Assembly: GCF_003144325.1 (NCBI RefSeq)
Contig: NZ_PENS01000005.1
Coordinates: forward strand, 242,628 to 306,627
DNA from: Proteus terrae
GTDB lineage: Bacteria > Pseudomonadota > Gammaproteobacteria > Enterobacterales > Enterobacteriaceae
Direction of reading: 5' to 3'
Length of the DNA: 64,000 bases
Part shown: positions 60,290 to 64,000 of the stretch, in pieces
How the letters are laid out: the number at the start of each line of letters is the position of its first letter
How positions within the stretch are numbered: the stretch's first letter is position 1
The notes under the pieces: generated by a model
Seen by the model: only the letters and a program-made list of their open reading frames with translations
Database searches by the model: none
What the model was told of the DNA's origin: nothing
Position numbers and translations under genes: made by a program

Positions 60290-61231
60290 ATGAATATTAT
60301 TTATTATCATCCTTTTTTTGACGCAGAAACATGGATCAATGGTATGAAGGCGCGTTTACCGAATGCCAATATACGCATTTGGGAACCTGGCGATAATCAA
60401 CCTGCAGATTACGCTATGGTTTGGCTTCCTCCTTATGAAATGCTAGCCAGTCGCAATCACCTTAAAGGTATTTTTGCCTTAGGAGCAGGGGTCGATGCTA
60501 TTTTAAAACAAGAACAACAAAAGCCGGGTACATTACCAACAGGTGTTCCTGTTATGCGTTTAGAAGACACCGGGATGGGGCTTCAAATGCAAGAATATGC
60601 GATTGCTAAAGTGATGTATTACTTTCGTCGAATGGATGATTATAAACGCCAACAATCACAACGTTTATGGAAACAACTTCCTGCACATTCTTATGATGAT
60701 TTTGTTATTGGTGTTTTAGGGGCTGGTGCTTTAGGTGGGAGTGTTGCGACTAAACTTGCTGAACTTGGTTTTAAAGTGCGTTGCTGGAGTCGCAGTGAAA
60801 AACAAATTAAAAATGTTGAAAGCTTTTATGGTAAAGAACAACTCAATGATTTTCTCAAAGAGTGTAATTTGCTAATTAACTTATTACCTTATACGCCAGA
60901 AACACATGGTATTTTGAATTTTTCACTCTTTGAGCAACTTAAACCTTCTTCTTATTTGATTAATTTAGCACGAGGTGCGCATTTAGTTGATCAAGATTTA
61001 TTAGAAGCGATAGATCAAGGGCATATTGCTGATGCCACTTTGGATGTTTTTGCTCAAGAGCCATTAGCGGGAATGCACCCCTTTTGGACACATCCTCGTG
61101 TTTCAATTACGCCACATATTGCTGCTTTTACAATTCCTAATATTGCGATGGATACGATTGTTGAAAATATCCAACGAATTGAGAAAGGAGAAACTCCTTT
61201 TGGTGTGGTAGATATGAAAAATGGTTATTAA
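60290..61231 (+). CDS. ghrA: GhrA, glyoxylate/hydroxypyruvate reductase A
   Basis: NADPH-dependent 2-hydroxyacid dehydrogenase. From ATG 60290, with GGAGGAAGG upstream, it has 313 residues (E. coli 312). An upstream in-frame start at 60263 is less likely. LRLEDTGMG..MQEYA, the nucleotide-binding VLGAGALGGSVATKL, LINLARGAHLVDQD (Arg), DVFAQEPL (Glu) and TPHIAAFT (His) are all present. Single gene before a terminator. Confidence 0.95.
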   Translation: MNIIYYHPFFDAETWINGMKARLPNANIRIWEPGDNQPADYAMVWLPPYEMLASRNHLKGIFALGAGVDAILKQEQQKPGTLPTGVPVMRLEDTGMGLQMQEYAIAKVMYYFRRMDDYKRQQSQRLWKQLPAHSYDDFVIGVLGAGALGGSVATKLAELGFKVRCWSRSEKQIKNVESFYGKEQLNDFLKECNLLINLLPYTPETHGILNFSLFEQLKPSSYLINLARGAHLVDQDLLEAIDQGHIADATLDVFAQEPLAGMHPFWTHPRVSITPHIAAFTIPNIAMDTIVENIQRIEKGETPFGVVDMKNGY

Positions 61232-61272
61232 GTTTATTCTATTTATATTCTAATTTTAGAAAATTTAGAAAA

Positions 61273-61308
61273 AAGGCGATAAATTTTAGTATATTGCCTT
61301 TTTTTTTA
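61273..61308 (+). terminator. Terminator of ghrA
   Basis: AAGGCGATA and TATTGCCTT pair with one G·U, followed by a run of about nine Ts. Confidence 0.85.
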
Positions 61309-61408
61309 TTCTGAATTTCAAAAAAATCATTTTTTCCATTATTTATATAATGTAATAAAAATCTGACTGCAAATAGATATCTCTTGCAGATTATCTTATT
61401 GAATATTA

Positions 61409-61430
61409 CCTCAAATTTTAATTTTTGAGG
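61409..61430 (+). promoter_or_regulatory. Hairpin covering the ribosome site of the AT-rich gene
   Basis: CCTCAAA (61409-61415) and TTTGAGG (61424-61430) are exact complements with an 8-nt loop. GAGG is also the Shine-Dalgarno of the ATG at 61437, so the start may be masked. Confidence 0.4.
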
Positions 61431-61494
61431 TGGTAAATGACTAATAAAGTAATTATGGCCAATCTTGTTCTTTCGGGAATTTATGGTGATAAAA

Positions 61495-62163
61495 AAGAAA
61501 CTAAAAATTGGAATTAAACGAATAGATGAACATGTTGATGAAAATAAAGAGACGAATAATAAATTATACAAAATAAAGTTTAATAAAATTGAATGTGATT
61601 ATAATTTAAATGAAGATAAATTAGATGATTGCTCAGAGAGCATTTATATTGAATATGAAGAATACATACCAAAGTATACTGAAGAGCATTGCTTATCTAG
61701 TATGGATAACATGGTGTGGCAACAAGAAGAAAATATATTAAAACTTAATAGGAAAGATTTGAATTTTACAATGAGGTTGGAAGATGGAAAAGTTTTTGTT
61801 TCTAATTTACCAGCGAGTTTATCTGCAGATGTAGTGGATGCAAGGAATAATGAGCATCAACTTGATTTAAAATTAAGTGAAAATAAAAAAATAAAATCAA
61901 TTAAACCCATAAGTAATGAAATTCAAGTCAAAATAAGTGAGGAAAATAGAACAAAAATGTTTTATATGGATTCTTCTTTCATATCTTCAACCGAGAATTA
62001 TATGTATAAAATTAAAGATCTAAAAGATAAACCACCATTATCATTTCATTCATTAGTTGGGGAAAATAATTATAATAATTATCATTCAGGACAACCATTT
62101 TCTTCTCAAAGTCCTAGTCATTTCAGTAGTCGTCATGTTCCATTTTTTTTCATCTATAATTGA
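61495..62163 (+). CDS. Segment 1 of the disrupted gene (N-terminal part)
   Basis: About 220 residues in one frame, acidic and basic in turn (DEHVDENKE, YNLNEDKLDDCSES). A region near 61774-61960 alternates short strands (MRLEDGKVFVSNLPASLSAD, LDLKLSENKK). The frame ends in SRHVPFFF and a stop just after the T8 run. The natural start is probably the ATG at 61437 in the preceding frame. Not recognised. Confidence 0.45.
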   Translation, partial: KKLKIGIKRIDEHVDENKETNNKLYKIKFNKIECDYNLNEDKLDDCSESIYIEYEEYIPKYTEEHCLSSMDNMVWQQEENILKLNRKDLNFTMRLEDGKVFVSNLPASLSADVVDARNNEHQLDLKLSENKKIKSIKPISNEIQVKISEENRTKMFYMDSSFISSTENYMYKIKDLKDKPPLSFHSLVGENNYNNYHSGQPFSSQSPSHFSSRHVPFFFIYN

Positions 62164-62941
62164 TAATGTAAGAATACATTTAGCCAAAGCTAAACAACAG
62201 CGAATACAAAAAGAATATAAAAAAATGGCATCAGACATTGCTAAAAGTATTGATCCCGGTTTTAGAGGATTTCTTTCTAATATAAAAGGGCTCACAAATA
62301 CTTCAACATCACCATGTAATAACAAATATAAAGCTTCACATAGTGCTAAAGAAAATAAAAAGTTACATTATGCGGTGTTAAACAGATATGTTAAAGGAAT
62401 CAATAATGGAAAAACTCAAGGAGAAGTTGTTTATTCTATAGTTAAAGATCTAAAAGAAAAAGATAGTATCACTATTACACATTTTAATGGCATTCGTGCG
62501 TTTTTTGGTATAGATGCATTTAGTTTAATTCCCCAAGTTAAAGCTAATTTATTTTTATTAGCAAATTATTCAAAAACACATTCAATAACATTTTCAAAAA
62601 GTGAAAATAATAGGGTGAAATTTTCGTTTATAAACAAAAAAGAGGAAAATATATCTGCTGGCTTATCTGCAGGTATTGGTAGTTATAAAAGAAGATGGAA
62701 AAATAATAGTATAGATTATGGTTTTAATTCACCATTAACGGCGAGTATATATCTTGATTTAAACCATAATAAAAAATCTAATTTTTCATTTGAAATTGAC
62801 TTGGATGATGTTGTTGAGTTTATTGATAAAGGTTTAGATTTTAGTTTAAATCAATTGAAGGATAATACCACATTGAATAATAACGAGAATATTTCTTTGG
62901 GACTATTTGCTAATGTCAGAAGTGAATTTAGAGCTCAATAA
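62151..62941 (+). CDS. Segment 2 of the disrupted gene (middle part)
   Basis: About 260 residues. A helical start (HLAKAKQQRIQKEYKKMASDI) is followed by many short strands with Asn, Gly and Ser turns: KANLFLLANYSKTHSITFSKS, ISAGLSAGIGSYKRRWK, ASIYLDLNHNKK and ISLGLFANVRSEFRAQ. This alternation would suit a beta-rich or barrel-like fold. The frame stops at TAA 62939-62941 and sequence continuity resumes in another frame. Confidence 0.45.
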
Positions 62942-63233
62942 TGAAACTGAAGTCGCAATACCGAGAAATGCAGTAGGAATAAATGCGATTGCATCATTAT
63001 TAAAATTAAACATTAATATTAATAAATTTTTTGATTATGGAAAAATAAAATTAAGTGAAAAAGACAAAGTAATTGATTTAAAATTATTTGAAATGCTCTT
63101 TGATGTCTATAGGGATTTAAAATTTTCACCATCAAGAACACATTCTACTCATGAGGTTCAGTGGTATCCACTTGCAACAATGAAAAACATTGAAATTATG
63201 ATTCAAAAAAAATTAATAGTTTATTTAAAATAA
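62913..63233 (+). CDS. Segment 3 of the disrupted gene
   Basis: About 105 residues from ATG 62913. VAIPRNAVGINAIASLLKLNININKFFD looks like a direct continuation of segment 2, and EVQWYPLATMKNIEIMIQKK runs to the A8 tract, after which this frame stops at once. It could be read as its own small gene, but continuity on both sides argues for one longer protein. Confidence 0.4.
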   Translation: MSEVNLELNNETEVAIPRNAVGINAIASLLKLNININKFFDYGKIKLSEKDKVIDLKLFEMLFDVYRDLKFSPSRTHSTHEVQWYPLATMKNIEIMIQKKLIVYLK

Positions 63234-64000
63234 ATATTTTTAATAGTAAAAAGCTAAAAGCTCAACAAGAATTTGAAGAGCAAAAAAAAGGTTTAAAAGA
63301 AATATATAGGAGGATTTTGAAAATAAATAACTTGTTTGATAAGCATCCTACAACTCTTAATCTTAATCAGAACATAAAAAAAATTGATAGCATTTATCTA
63401 ACAGTATTACCAAATAAAAAATTTGCAGATAAAATAGTTAAAGATCCTTTTTTTAATGATGATGATCCTAAATATTTAGAAGGTTTAAGTGTTAGAGAAC
63501 GTAAATTACAAAAATTTTTATTGGATTTAGAAGGGAAAAAGAAAATTTTATCTTCACAAGAAAAAAGTAATATGAATGAGAAATTTAAACCTTATTCTGT
63601 TTTTAAATATAAACTGAACGAAAGAAGTGAGGATATTTATAAAAACACTAGAGATAAATTTGCTGAAATGATGGAAAATATAAAAGGAAATGAAAGTTTC
63701 TCATTAAAAAATATTAAGGATGAGCTAGATAAATTATTTAACGATTGTAAGAATGAGTTGAGTAAAATGGAATATAAATTAGATGATATAGATATAATGT
63801 CTATCAGTGAAGTATCGGATAAAATAAAATCAATACCATTAGTACTTCTAGAGCTAGAGAATAAAGAAGGAATTATCTATCGCCAAGTAAAAGGTGAAAT
63901 TGTATTCCATCGCTATAATAATATTGATGATAAAATTAATGTTAGTGATGAAATTGATATTAATGATGAAATTGATATTAATGATGAAATTGATATTAAT
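63194..64000 (+). CDS. Segment 4 of the disrupted gene (open to window edge)
   Basis: About 269 residues, highly charged and helical, probably with coiled-coil stretches (KAQQEFEEQKKGLKEIYRRI; ERKLQKFLLDLEGKKKIL). It ends in repeats of the hexapeptide DEIDIN. No stop codon before the window edge, so the C terminus is unseen. Confidence 0.45.
63947..64000 (+). repeat. Three perfect 18-bp tandem repeats (DEIDIN)
   Basis: GATGAAATTGATATTAAT occurs three times in a row at 63947-63964, 63965-63982 and 63983-64000. A diverged copy (GATAAAATTAATGTTAGT) precedes at 63929-63946. The unit is six codons, so copy number can change without a frameshift. The array reaches the window edge and may be longer. 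Confidence 0.9.

Larger units (their letters stand above)
61437..64000 (+). pseudogene. Large AT-rich gene broken by several frameshifts, continues past the window
   Basis: Read in order, frames 61437 (to about 61495), 61495-62150, 62151-62941, 62940-63212 and 63212-64000 give one continuous protein-like sequence of about 850 residues with compatible composition. Changes of frame fall at or near A6 (61491-61496), T8 (62143-62150), CAATAA (62937-62942) and A8 (63205-63212). Composition is rich in Lys, Asn, Ile and Glu and much more AT-rich than ghrA. No family recognised with confidence. Either a decayed acquired gene or homopolymer sequencing error in an intact one. Confidence 0.6.

Overview
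The window is chromosomal DNA of a Proteus-like enterobacterium. Base composition is AT-rich throughout. Most proteins read as Enterobacterales orthologues (BetIBA, CodBA, YjjPB, PhoH, YdcR, DauA, and the ychF-pth-prs-ispE-lolB-hemA-prfA-prmC-kdsA block). A chromosomal HugA/CumA-type class A beta-lactamase with its divergent LysR regulator points to the P. vulgaris/penneri side of the genus rather than P. mirabilis. That species placement is inference.

Layout. 1-8.5 kb: choline-to-betaine genes (betT partial, divergent from betIBA, with a BetI-like palindrome), then codBA behind a good PurR box. 8.8-13.5 kb: a YaaW-like gene, a small basic protein coupled to a phosphatase-like gene behind an unusual leader, a HIT protein, hemB flanked by two copies of a palindromic repeat, a small exported protein and yecF. 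13.7-18.6 kb: NAD(P)H-hydrate dehydratase, two UspF-like proteins around a channel-like membrane protein, a Fur-boxed orphan, and yjjPB. 18.8-22.4 kb: endA with an extra C-terminal domain, a methyltransferase-like membrane protein, phoH behind a Pho box and a terminator-like leader, and a Fur-boxed siderophore-interacting protein. 22.7-30.2 kb: a DUF805 protein, a short-loop cytochrome bd (CIO-type) operon with a DUF2474 subunit, a YdcR-type MocR regulator, a Ves/HutD protein, and a LysE exporter with a divergent Lrp regulator. 30.3-32.3 kb: beta-lactamase and regulator with a 28-bp palindrome between them. 32.3-37.3 kb: an operon of TAXI-TRAP transporter, GntR regulator and L-2-hydroxyglutarate dehydrogenase, with a GntR-type operator. 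37.7-41.7 kb: DedA and an ECF transporter (S, T, two ATPases) beside a PPC-domain protein. 42-44.7 kb: acetoin genes budB and budA. 45-46 kb: two AT-rich orphan genes. 46-59.3 kb: the conserved ychF-to-dauA block, lacking sirB2 and carrying yhcC between kdsA and dauA. 59.9 kb: tRNA-Ser(GGA). 60.3 kb: ghrA. 61.4-64 kb: a very AT-rich large gene broken into several frames and ending in an 18-bp tandem repeat at the window edge.

The genes group into osmoprotection (bet), pyrimidine salvage (cod), iron (two Fur-boxed transcripts), phosphate (phoH), respiration (CIO), organic-acid uptake and oxidation (TRAP/LhgO), acetoin fermentation (bud), and translation, haem, envelope and isoprenoid housekeeping. 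I found no clearly new defence or secretion system. The best leads are the leader at 9.7 kb with antisense similarity to the 16S rRNA 530 loop, the Usp-channel-Usp cluster, the ECF/PPC locus, the phoH leader, the iron-regulated orphan at 16.4 kb, and the disrupted AT-rich gene at the right edge. Nothing here was checked against a database.
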